Shown: in pieces, positions 52,855 to 61,209 of the stretch
Layout: each line of letters starts with the position of its first letter
Position numbering within the stretch: the stretch's first letter is position 1
Source: Rhizobium freirei PRF 81
GTDB taxonomy: Bacteria; Pseudomonadota; Alphaproteobacteria; Rhizobiales; Rhizobiaceae
Length of the DNA stretch: 64,000 nt
Reading direction: 5' to 3'
Assembly: GCF_000359745.1 (NCBI RefSeq)
Contig: NZ_AQHN01000095.1
Coordinates: 1-64,000 of the forward strand
Notes under the pieces: model-generated
The model's input: the letters and a program-made list of their open reading frames with translations, nothing else
Database searches by the model: none
What the model was told of the DNA's origin: nothing
Program-made: the position numbers and the translations under genes

Positions 52855-54702
52855 TCACTTCTTTTCCGGCAGTACAGCCGCTTCCAGACCGGTATTCCGG
52901 CCGGTGGCGGCGAATGCCGCAAATTGCGTTCTGCTTCCAAAGAACACATTGTAGTCGACGGGCTTTTCGAACCCGTCAATCTTTCCTTCCTTGCTGATCT
53001 GCCAGATCGTCCAGGGGTTATCGCCGGGATAGCCCGGTGCATCTTCATGTGACCGCTCCGCATACCAGAGAGGATATTGGCTGAAGTCGGACTGAAGAAT
53101 ATCGCCGATCCCCTGCCGGGAGGCGTAGATGACCGGTTGCTTTCCGTAGGCTTCCTGCACGCGATCCAGGAGATCCTTCAGATTGGCCCGTACGCCATCG
53201 CGGTCAGATGCGCACGCGTCGAGCGTCTGTGATCCGGTCTCCTTGTACCACTCCAGATCGATGGTCACGGGCAGCAGAGTTTTGTCGGGCGGAGCGACCT
53301 CAAGGAGGTTCTTAACTTGGCCTTCAGCCGGACTGCAGTCAAAGACATGGATTGCACCGAAGGGCAGTTCGGCCTTGGCTGCATCAGCGCGATACTGCGG
53401 GAAGCTATGGTCCTTCTGATCCGACCCAACGCTTGCCCGCTCGTAAAGAAAGTTGAGCGCGCCACTTTTCGCGACTTTGCCGATCTCAGGCACGCCGTCG
53501 ATTGAACTGAAATTTGCTCCCCGTATCGAATAGTCTTCAGGTGGCGAGAAAACTTTGACACTGGGCTGTCCGATAATGGCCGATCCGGTCGTCTGGAAAT
53601 CCAGCGCTTGCGGCGGCAGCTCGTTACCCTTGGTACCGGCCTGCTTCTCTGCTTCTATCGGGGCAAGGAAAAAGAAGGCGCCGTTGAACGTCTCATCAGA
53701 TACCAGGGTGCCCACGCGGAGCTGGGGACCATACTCCTGCGGTTGCGTGTCGGGGATCTCAAGATCCTCCAACTCTATATTCATTGCCTCCACAACCTGG
53801 CCGAGGCGAACGATGGTCGTGCCCAAGACTTTCTGAGGTGCACCCTCCTTACCTGATATGAACTGGGCTCCGTTTGCGGCGACAGCGCTCTTGTCGATCG
53901 CCTTCAAAAGCTCTTCGAAAAATACGGTTCCCTTCCCATCCGGTGCGCCCCGCGCGAGTTCGTGAGCCTTCGCCGCTGTCACCGCATGCGACCCGGGCTC
54001 TCTCGGATAGCTGAAATTCTCGCCCTTGTTCGTGGAGATCGGGAATATACCGCCGGAGTAGCACGAACCGATAAGAGCAAGTGTATGATAGGCTTGGTTC
54101 GATATCTTGCGAAGTCGGCCTTGCAGATCATCCAGCGCGTAGCTGTGTGACGGATCCGCATCCGCATCGCCAGTGGTTAGCGCCAGAGCCAACGCACCAG
54201 CGTCATTTTGAGATGGCCCTTCCGCGCCATGACCATCGTACATGAAAAGGAAGCGCGCGCGACGATGATAGTCGGTTATCTGGGTTAAGAGATACTGCTC
54301 CAGGAAGAAGTTTATCGCATCCTTCGTAGCTTCCTCGTCCTTGAGGACGATAACCTCATCGAAGCCCTGGCTCTTCAAGAACTCGACGATGTTCGGAAGG
54401 TCTTCCTGGACGGACTTCAGGACGCGTTCGTCTGGATCCGTAAAGTTCGGATATTGGGAGACTGATACCAAGAAGGCGAAGCTTCTGACGTCGAGATCGC
54501 TGCTATCGTCGCGGATATAGGCCTTGATCCGCTTGTCGACCGGCGACCCCGGATGCTTATAAACGATAAACTTGTCGCAATAGGGGGTATTCGCCAGCGA
54601 CTTCGGACAATCTGCGGCCATCGCAGCCGTCGAACAACCGAAAAAAAGCCCGACTACAAAGACAGCAAGAACTCTGAGCAGGGATATAGGAGCGCGCCCC
54701 AT
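52855..54702 (-). CDS. Secreted caspase-like protease fused to GH25 lysozyme domain
   Basis: A 615-residue exported protein (signal sequence about residues 1-29, VLAVFVVGLFFGCSTAAMA; the FFGC could be a weak lipobox). Residues 70-270 are a caspase/peptidase C14 domain: SFAFLVSVSQYPNF, the His in FLFMYDGHGAEG (158) and the Cys in ALIGSCYSGG (214). Residues about 385-615 are a GH25 muramidase: IRGANFSSIDG, FLYERASVGSDQKDHSFPQY, the VTIDLEW Asp-x-Glu pair and WTIWQIS. The first GH25 Asp (GxDVS) is Asn here. I know of no described system with this domain pair. Confidence 0.82.
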   Translation of the reverse strand: MGRAPISLLRVLAVFVVGLFFGCSTAAMAADCPKSLANTPYCDKFIVYKHPGSPVDKRIKAYIRDDSSDLDVRSFAFLVSVSQYPNFTDPDERVLKSVQEDLPNIVEFLKSQGFDEVIVLKDEEATKDAINFFLEQYLLTQITDYHRRARFLFMYDGHGAEGPSQNDAGALALALTTGDADADPSHSYALDDLQGRLRKISNQAYHTLALIGSCYSGGIFPISTNKGENFSYPREPGSHAVTAAKAHELARGAPDGKGTVFFEELLKAIDKSAVAANGAQFISGKEGAPQKVLGTTIVRLGQVVEAMNIELEDLEIPDTQPQEYGPQLRVGTLVSDETFNGAFFFLAPIEAEKQAGTKGNELPPQALDFQTTGSAIIGQPSVKVFSPPEDYSIRGANFSSIDGVPEIGKVAKSGALNFLYERASVGSDQKDHSFPQYRADAAKAELPFGAIHVFDCSPAEGQVKNLLEVAPPDKTLLPVTIDLEWYKETGSQTLDACASDRDGVRANLKDLLDRVQEAYGKQPVIYASRQGIGDILQSDFSQYPLWYAERSHEDAPGYPGDNPWTIWQISKEGKIDGFEKPVDYNVFFGSRTQFAAFAATGRNTGLEAAVLPEKK

Positions 54703-54704
54703 TT

Positions 54705-55694
54705 TCAGTTTAGACCGAACGTCTGGCGGAACTTTGCGTTCGTTCCATAGAAAATCGAGCTGTCAAAGCCGGCCGTCGAGATTCCGGAGATCTTTGCGCG
54801 ATCTGTAAATTGCCAGATCGCAGTTGTTGAACCGGGAAGGACCGCAGGCGTTTCGTCGAATTTGCGCTTGGGGTTATAGTCCGCAATCCAAATCGGATAG
54901 TCTTTAAACTCACCGACCCGCGACAACGGAACTGTATTAGAAGAGAACCAGGCTTTCGCCGTATATATAATCGGGCGCCGGCCAGTGCGCGCCTCAATCT
55001 GCTTGAGGCATTCCAGGGTCTTCGCAACGATTTCGTCCGCCGAATGACCCACCCAGCGGTCAGGATTCCCCTTTGCAACGTCCCACTCCAGATCGACGAC
55101 TGGCGGAAGATCTCCAGCCTTCAGACCGCCATGGAGATTGAGGTAGTCCACAAACGCGTTTGCCTGAGCCTTGCCGGAGGCGTCGGAGGCAGACGAAAGA
55201 AAATGATATGCTCCCCTCGGAATTGCTATGCTTGCCGGCAGATTACCGGCATCAGCCCAGAACTTCTTGAAAAGCTTGTCCTTCGACGAAACGCCTTGGG
55301 TAGCCTTGATATAGATGAACTTGACCTCCTTCTGCTTCAGAAGGGTCATGTCGAGGTCAGGGCTGGTGTAGTGGCTGATGTCGATGCCGAAAATACTGTC
55401 GACACGAGGTTTGCTGCCTTTTAGACGGTCCTCTCTCGCGTCTCTCGGGAACGCGAAATCTGTCGGGATCGCCAGGGTCTCGTTCTTCGTCTCCGGAGCG
55501 TTCGGATTGTAGGCGGGGACCTCGTACTTTTCGAACAAAGTCGCTCTTGAGGCGTCTTCCGATTGGTCGTCGGGAAGGTCAGTCCAGCTGCTTTCGGTTC
55601 TACTCTCCTCCGCTAAGAGAGAGTGCAAGGGAACAATTGCTGTGAAGGCGGATACAACAAGTAATGCAAGTTTCAGTCGCGACCGTCTTCCCAT
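54705..55694 (-). CDS. Secreted GH25 lysozyme
   Basis: A 329-residue exported muramidase of glycoside hydrolase family 25. Signal peptide about residues 1-28 (LALLVVSAFTAIVPLHSLLA), an 70-residue linker, then the catalytic barrel with IFGIDISHYTS (first Asp intact), FIYIKATQGVSSKD, GAYHFLSS, the PPVVDLEWD Asp-x-Glu pair, IIYTAKAWF and AIWQFTD. It should cut the glycan chains of peptidoglycan. GGAGGGAAGC precedes the ATG at 55694. It is the first gene of the operon, 2 bases before the caspase-GH25 gene, and divergent from a second caspase gene. Confidence 0.9.
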   Translation of the reverse strand: MGRRSRLKLALLVVSAFTAIVPLHSLLAEESRTESSWTDLPDDQSEDASRATLFEKYEVPAYNPNAPETKNETLAIPTDFAFPRDAREDRLKGSKPRVDSIFGIDISHYTSPDLDMTLLKQKEVKFIYIKATQGVSSKDKLFKKFWADAGNLPASIAIPRGAYHFLSSASDASGKAQANAFVDYLNLHGGLKAGDLPPVVDLEWDVAKGNPDRWVGHSADEIVAKTLECLKQIEARTGRRPIIYTAKAWFSSNTVPLSRVGEFKDYPIWIADYNPKRKFDETPAVLPGSTTAIWQFTDRAKISGISTAGFDSSIFYGTNAKFRQTFGLN

Positions 55695-55996
55695 GCTTCC
55701 CTCCGAGAACAAAATCGTTGTTTTGCGCACAGCTATAGGTTCGCTGGATAACAGCGTTCTAATCCAAAGAATGGACGTCAGTTTCCATTGTTTTTATGGT
55801 TTTCGGCGGACTATAATACAACTCTTTCGATAGTAAAGGGAAATTGATTATCTCATATCTATCTTTCAACTTTTGGACAAAACCTGTTGATTTTTAAGAG
55901 ATGTTAGGTTTTTATCCGCTTGGCGTTGCGGTCCGACCTTCTCGGTATTCGCAATCGGCCGGCTTAGTCCAACTACTCAGCGATGTGGAGGGCGGC
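55695..55996. other. Divergent promoter region of the caspase/lysozyme locus
   Basis: About 300 AT-rich bases between the GH25 operon and the caspase-SH3b gene. Both promoters must lie here. The frame of the caspase-SH3b gene is open back to an ATG at 55901 that has no spaced ribosome site. No operator-like repeat is obvious. Confidence 0.5.
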
Positions 55997-57991
55997 TTGC
56001 GGCGTTTTCATGCTTTCTGTATCGCACTGGCGTGGTGTCTGTTGCTTGCAGCAGGCCAAGCCGCAGCAGAGACCTGCAGAGCTCCCGATAAGGTCACGAC
56101 GCCCACGCCGAACCCGGCGGATCTCTCTATTTCAGACAAGGATGGCTTGAAATTCACCATCTACGACCACAGCTACGCCTTGCTGATCGGTGAATCGAAG
56201 TACAAGCAAAACCGGTTGGACAACGTCCCGGGTGAGCTCGACTCGCTCAAAGCTGCGCTGGAAAGCCAGTTCTTCGATGTCTCGCTCTACCTCGATCTCG
56301 ACAGCGGAAGCTTCTCGGAAGTCATTGACTGCTTCATTCGCAAAGTCGCGGGTGACCGGAAGGCGCGGGTTTTCGTCTATGTAAGCGCTCATGGCGCAAC
56401 ACGCACCGTCACTTTGAGGAACGTCCCAAAGAAGATCGGTTACATCCTCCCGATCGATGCTCCCTTGAAGACCACAGATCCCGACTTTCTGTCCACTGCG
56501 CTCCCTAGCAGTCAATTCTTGGAATGGGCAAAATGGCTGGAGGTCAAGCACGCACTATTCGTCTTCGACGCCTGCTTCGGCGGTGCAATCTTCGAGAGTA
56601 AGGGTGCGAACGATGACAGCAATGTTGCGCCCGACTTCATCTATTCCGATTCCGCTCAGTCGCCAGTGCGGGCCTTTCTAACAGCCGGTAGCGAAAATCA
56701 GGAAGTTCCCAGTCAGAGCCGGTTCCTGAGGCTTCTGATGAGTGCAATTCTGGGCCAGAGCGATGAAGCTGATTCCAATCACGATGGATACGTGACCGCC
56801 GACGAGTTGAATGTATTTCTCGGAAACAACGCATCGGAAACTCAAACACCGTCGTCCGGCACGCTGGACGATCCGGACTTCAAGAGCGGCAAGTTTTTGT
56901 TCAAGCTCCCCACCAAGACAAAGCCGCTGACCGTGCCAGCCAGGACCGAAACTGCGGCGACGACGTTTTCCCCTATCTTTGTAAGCGCCAATGGAAATGG
57001 AAAAAAAGCTCAGCTTTATCAGGTAGAGCAGCTCGTCAGCACGAAAAAGGGTGTCTGCAACGAAAATTGCAGCAACGGCAACGAGTATGTAATTTCCATT
57101 TCGGTTCCCAAGGAATTACCTGCGGGAGCTGTCTTCGATGATCTTGAACTCACTTGTGTTGATGGGTGCAAGCAATATCCAGACCTCATCGACGGACCAG
57201 GCCTTTCTGCCGACAAGCGATCAGGCAGCGTGCGGTTCCGGACCAATGAAGATTCGGCGCTGTGGAGGCTGAGGGCGACGGTTGCCATCAAGGACGAAAG
57301 GGCCGATGAGGTTACGGTCGTGAGTGCTACCAATAATCAGGTCATTTCGATCGATCCCAATCAGCTCTCTGTTGCCGCTACGCCTGTTCCGATACAGGCA
57401 GACATCGCCGACAAAGTGCACAAGATCGTCCTCGATCTTCAATCGGAAGATACCAAGACCCGGCGCGACGCTCGCATTGCGCTTGCGAAGGTGCTTCAGG
57501 ATGACGACGGCACGCTGGTTGCCCAACTGGTTCGCGGGACGACAACCGGAACTTATCGATATCAGGTTGGTATCGCCGAAGCACTTGCAGATATGAAAGA
57601 TGGCTGGAAATCGGCGGAGTCGGCCTCAAAAGACATTCTCCTCGCTGCAAAACAGCGCGTGAAGGACCCCACGCTGAACGCCTCGATCGACAGGGCGATC
57701 AACAATTTCCGTTCGTCCGTGTTTTACGAAGTCGGTCCAGATGGCTGGCTTACAAAGGCCAACCAGCTGCATCCGCCAAAGATGTCGTCCGGCCCGCTGC
57801 CCTCGTTCGATAGCTTGCAGCCTGGTCAGATCCTGAAGGCCGACTCCGAGGTTTATCTTCGCGCCGGCCCGGGCGTGACCTACGGGACATTTGGTGTCTT
57901 GAAGACCGGTGCCTGCGTTCGCATCGTCTCCAAAACGACAGGCGCCAGAACCCCAGGGTGGCTAGACGTCGTTTCCGCGAAATGTGGCTGA
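55997..57991 (+). CDS. Secreted caspase-like protease with SH3b domain
   Basis: About 664 residues. The TTG at 55997 follows GGAGGG and gives a clean signal peptide (RRFHAFCIALAWCLLLAAGQ, cut near AAAE); ATG at 55901 would add 32 residues in front. The caspase domain has YALLIGESKYKQNRLDNVPG, the His in FVYVSAHGATR (about 132) and the Cys in ALFVFDACFGGAIF (about 193), plus an EF-hand-like DSNHDGYVTADEL. A HEAT-like middle part and a C-terminal bacterial SH3 domain (SEVYLRAGPGVTYGTFGVLK), which often binds cell wall, follow. It is divergent from the GH25 operon. Confidence 0.83.
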   Translation: MRRFHAFCIALAWCLLLAAGQAAAETCRAPDKVTTPTPNPADLSISDKDGLKFTIYDHSYALLIGESKYKQNRLDNVPGELDSLKAALESQFFDVSLYLDLDSGSFSEVIDCFIRKVAGDRKARVFVYVSAHGATRTVTLRNVPKKIGYILPIDAPLKTTDPDFLSTALPSSQFLEWAKWLEVKHALFVFDACFGGAIFESKGANDDSNVAPDFIYSDSAQSPVRAFLTAGSENQEVPSQSRFLRLLMSAILGQSDEADSNHDGYVTADELNVFLGNNASETQTPSSGTLDDPDFKSGKFLFKLPTKTKPLTVPARTETAATTFSPIFVSANGNGKKAQLYQVEQLVSTKKGVCNENCSNGNEYVISISVPKELPAGAVFDDLELTCVDGCKQYPDLIDGPGLSADKRSGSVRFRTNEDSALWRLRATVAIKDERADEVTVVSATNNQVISIDPNQLSVAATPVPIQADIADKVHKIVLDLQSEDTKTRRDARIALAKVLQDDDGTLVAQLVRGTTTGTYRYQVGIAEALADMKDGWKSAESASKDILLAAKQRVKDPTLNASIDRAINNFRSSVFYEVGPDGWLTKANQLHPPKMSSGPLPSFDSLQPGQILKADSEVYLRAGPGVTYGTFGVLKTGACVRIVSKTTGARTPGWLDVVSAKCG

Positions 57992-58245
57992 TCGGCAGAG
58001 GCGCAGATCTGCCGGACGAGATCGGGTCGATTGCATGGAAAGGGCAAGCAAGGCTCTGCCAGCGCTACCGGCGTCCTGCCGTAGCCGGAAAACTAGAGTC
58101 CAAAATCATCACGGTGATGCGCGCGACCTAGCGGGCTTCGCTTGGGATATCCGCAGGCACGGGGAGCCAGCCGCTTTCGCCACCGAGCCCAGTTCGTCCC
58201 CGGCCGCAAATGACGCTTTCTCGTGTCCGTACCCCAGAATCCACC

Positions 58246-58920
58246 CTAAAGGTCTTCATACTCAATCGAAAGGCTGTTGGCTAAGGAACGGATATCCGCG
58301 TGACAGGCCGCGTCTGGCACGGATCGGCTCGAAATCGGGTCAAGAACGCCGGGTGGCACACGGTCGCCGAACAGCACGACTGCAAAGTCGGGGCCAAATT
58401 GTGCCGAGCTGTAGTAGATGCCCTGCGCTTTTGGGCAAGCAGCGTGGATGCGCTCCGCCCAGGCACGGGTCGCTGGATAGGTGCTTCGCGGCCCGGCTAG
58501 GAGAGCATTCTGGTTGACGCCGATCTTCCGCTGCCCGGCATTGGTGAAGTCAACGAGATTGAGCTCTGCCGTGGTTCTGACGATGCTGTGACCGTAGGCC
58601 TTGAAATCAGCCGGAAAGACGATTTGGAAGGTAGGCAACCCTGTCTTCGGATCGATGGGCAGCGTATCGGGGCAGCGCAGGATGATTTCGCAAGCGGCGC
58701 AGTCAAATGTCTGTGCCGCATAGATGGTTGGGATTATGGCCCCACTTGCGTTGCGGATCGGCGAAAAACGGGCATCGCCGGCAGCCGTGGGATTGAACTG
58801 CTCGGCCTTATAGGCCGTCGGATGAATGCGATGCAATTCTGTGTCCTTGGCGAGCGCGACATAGGCTTCCTTCCCGACTCGCATCGTCGACGAATCGGGA
58901 ATCGTCATATCGAAGCGCAT
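58246..58920 (-). CDS. RES-domain toxin (NAD-degrading)
   Basis: A 224-residue RES toxin: ELHRIHPTAYKAEQFNP holds the first conserved Arg, RFSPIRNASGAIIPTIYAAQ and the Glu of CAACEIILR the others, and GIYYSSAQFGPDFAVVLFGDR the Ser segment. RES toxins phosphorolyse or hydrolyse NAD. Its ATG overlaps the antitoxin stop (TGATG). The 254 bases between it and the caspase gene hold no gene. Confidence 0.83.
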   Translation of the reverse strand: MRFDMTIPDSSTMRVGKEAYVALAKDTELHRIHPTAYKAEQFNPTAAGDARFSPIRNASGAIIPTIYAAQTFDCAACEIILRCPDTLPIDPKTGLPTFQIVFPADFKAYGHSIVRTTAELNLVDFTNAGQRKIGVNQNALLAGPRSTYPATRAWAERIHAACPKAQGIYYSSAQFGPDFAVVLFGDRVPPGVLDPISSRSVPDAACHADIRSLANSLSIEYEDL

Positions 58921-59711
58921 CAACCATGCTCCACGGGCACGATCTCGCGTTTGAATGCCGCAACCATCTCGGCCTCCTCCGCACCAAGCTTTTCGGCAGG
59001 CGTGGTCCCGAAATCGAGATGAGGTCGCGTCAACCAGTGCAGCAGGCGAAAATCGCTCCATGTATCGGGTTTCAGCGCAATCAATTTTGCCATAGCCGGG
59101 AAGATGCGGCGTCCCTCGACATCGAACTGGAACAACGGGTAAGAGACACGACCGTCGATGGTGAAGCGCAGGATTTCTCGCTTGTCCTCCTTGCGCTTCA
59201 TCGTGGCAGAAGGATTCGCCCCCGACAGCCCGAGCAACTCGCAAGCCTGCGCCTGATCAACCATGGAGGTGCTGGCGAGGATCTTTTCCTGCAGCCGAGC
59301 GCGATTAAGCGCAGTTTGCAAATCGGCGTCGTCGCCTTTCGCGAGGCTTTCGCGGAGCATGACCCGATAGGCGTCGACCACCTTGTCGATTTCTCCGGAG
59401 AAGCGTTTGGCGAATACGGCGACAAAGGCTGCCTTCATGGCTTCCCGAAGGGCGCCGGACACCTTATCGCCGACCCGCTTGGTCGCGACGCGCACTGCGG
59501 TCGTCGCGTTGTCGGATTCGATAATCGCACGCCATTTGTCCACGTCGGCTGGATCGGCATCGATGGATACATTAATACGAACCGAGCCTGCCGTTAGGGC
59601 GGAGACAGCAATGTCGTCAGACGCATAGAGCATGTGCGTGCCATGCGGGTCTGCGTGCGGCCCATGAGGCTTTCGGCGGTTTTCCAGATGGGTCAGAGGT
59701 GTCGCAACCAT
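58920..59711 (-). CDS. Xre/MbcA/ParS-like antitoxin partner of RES toxin
   Basis: About 263 residues. The C-terminal end (SDFRLLHWLTRPHLDFGTTPAEKL) fits the DUF2384 toxin-binding region of Xre/ParS antitoxins, and QAQACELLGLSGANPSATMKR the helix-turn-helix core. The N-terminal 130 residues are longer than usual for this family. AGGA precedes the ATG at 59711. Antitoxin-first order and a one-base overlap with the RES gene support the pairing. Confidence 0.78.
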   Translation of the reverse strand: MVATPLTHLENRRKPHGPHADPHGTHMLYASDDIAVSALTAGSVRINVSIDADPADVDKWRAIIESDNATTAVRVATKRVGDKVSGALREAMKAAFVAVFAKRFSGEIDKVVDAYRVMLRESLAKGDDADLQTALNRARLQEKILASTSMVDQAQACELLGLSGANPSATMKRKEDKREILRFTIDGRVSYPLFQFDVEGRRIFPAMAKLIALKPDTWSDFRLLHWLTRPHLDFGTTPAEKLGAEEAEMVAAFKREIVPVEHG

Positions 59712-59737
59712 CACGGCGTCCTAGTTTCGATATGTGA

Positions 59738-59920
59738 TTGCCTTCATATAGCAAATATATCGCAACATTACGAGTCTCCTCGCCCGAGCTTTTTCTAGGA
59801 TGCCAACAGCGGCTCGCCACTATTGCCAAGCGCTCGTGGACCATTACGAAACACCTGGGCGTTCTGGTAGAACAGCGCCTGGGAAAAGGCGTTTCAGACC
59901 CGGACGACAGGCGCGACTGA
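59738..59920 (+). pseudogene. MarR-family regulator remnant
   Basis: The end of this frame, RLATIAKRSWTITKHLGVLV followed by SDPDDRRD, matches the recognition helix and wing of a MarR-type winged helix (TxxxHL..Le, DPDDRR). The N-terminal part and the C-terminal helices are missing, and the frame stops where an IS-like repeat begins. It is a fragment, not a working gene. Confidence 0.55.
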
Positions 59921-59986
59921 TTTAAAGTACGTTTCTGACCAATTTAAAGTGCAAAGCTGGCCGATCTAAAGGAAGCTTAACCCGAG
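59921..59986. repeat. Three 22-bp-spaced repeats, IS21-type end relic
   Basis: TTTAAAGTAC (59921), TTTAAAGTGC (59943) and TCTAAAGG (59965) occur at exactly 22-base steps, each followed by CTGACC/CTGGCC-like sequence. Multiple terminal repeats of about this length are typical of IS21-family ends. No istA/istB genes are in the window, so this is a leftover end. Confidence 0.5.
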
Positions 59987-59993
59987 GATATCC

Positions 59994-61187
59994 TTACGGC
60001 AGCTTCGGCATATCCCCCTCGCCCACATGCCAGATCCATGCCCGAATTTCTGGCCGCGCGTCGATCATGCCGGCAAGCGCTACTTCGTAAGCCTCATCGG
60101 CATCTGCCGCCACGATGAACATGGCAACCGGATCTGGTCGCGGCTCCGGCAGAGTGATGCTGACCACCGGCTTGTCGGGGGAAAGATTGAAGCGCAGCCC
60201 CTTCACGCTCTTGCGGCGCAGGCGGGCCAGCCGTTCCAGCAATTGCCGCTCGTGCACCGTCTCGAAGGGGATCCAGTTCTCTGTGGTCATCATGAGGGCC
60301 ATTTCCTCGACCACGGCGAGACCGGCCGCATTGAGCCCGAAGGTCAGGATGGCGACGAGGTGAAGGGCCGGATCGGCATTCCAGAAGGCGAACTCGGTCG
60401 CGAAAGTCTTCTCCAGCCGCTTCCATGTGCCTTCCTCAATCACCAGCGGATAGTCAGGCATGTGCTTGACGACAAGCCGGCGGCCGCTACGCGCCTCGGC
60501 GAACTCTTTCACCTCGCCAACCAGAACCATGAGCCTGCGCTTGTCCGTCCCACTATTGGCGAGCACGGCCAGAGTCGTCGCCCGGCGCGCGGCAATGGCT
60601 GACTTTTCCTCCGGATGGAACACCTCCGGCACGAACAGCACTTCGGAGAGCGAGCCGCTGCTGACGGTCATGCGTCGGGCGGCCTCTAACAGGCTGGCGC
60701 GCACCCTGCCCCAGCCCCGCTTGCCAGCCCAGGCCGCAGTCCACTCGGTCAGTTCGCCCTCCTGCCAAAGATAATGAAGCAACGCGCGCAATGAGAGCCG
60801 CTTGCTGACGTTTTTCACGGTGTCGGAGGCTGAGGCCTCCGTAGTAGGTGCCGGCCGTGTGCCAGTCTTTGCCAGCGGAAAATCCAGCCGCAACGCCGCG
60901 ACACCGTTCTCTTCGTCGATGCGGATCGCATCGCCGATCAGGGGGCCGAGGCCCGAAAGCTCATGCGGAGGCTGATAAGCGCCGCAGGAAGGATCGTGGC
61001 TTCCTCCGGAAGACGGCATGCGTTTGACGAGGTGCTGTCCATCGAAGCGGGCAATATACATCGGAACGCCATCGGGCCTGCAAAGGCAGAGCGGGCGGAG
61101 CTTGCGGGCAAAGGCGTCGGCGAGCGCGGTTCCGAGCTCCGGCGAATCCTCGGCAAGTTCGATCCCATCGATCCGATAGCGGCGCAT
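59994..61187 (-). CDS. DUF1173 domain protein
   Basis: A 397-residue protein of the DUF1173 family, found beside virD4-type genes on rhizobial conjugative plasmids: RPLCLCRPDGVPMYIARF at the N-terminus with a Cys pair and HDPSCGAY, LRALLHYLWQEGELTEW, and AMFIVAADADEAYE near the end. Function unknown; the position 22 bases after virD4 suggests a transfer role. The ATG follows GGAGAAAACC. Confidence 0.87.
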   Translation of the reverse strand: MRRYRIDGIELAEDSPELGTALADAFARKLRPLCLCRPDGVPMYIARFDGQHLVKRMPSSGGSHDPSCGAYQPPHELSGLGPLIGDAIRIDEENGVAALRLDFPLAKTGTRPAPTTEASASDTVKNVSKRLSLRALLHYLWQEGELTEWTAAWAGKRGWGRVRASLLEAARRMTVSSGSLSEVLFVPEVFHPEEKSAIAARRATTLAVLANSGTDKRRLMVLVGEVKEFAEARSGRRLVVKHMPDYPLVIEEGTWKRLEKTFATEFAFWNADPALHLVAILTFGLNAAGLAVVEEMALMMTTENWIPFETVHERQLLERLARLRRKSVKGLRFNLSPDKPVVSITLPEPRPDPVAMFIVAADADEAYEVALAGMIDARPEIRAWIWHVGEGDMPKLP

Positions 61188-61209
61188 GGTTTTCTCCTTC
61201 CGACCCCGT

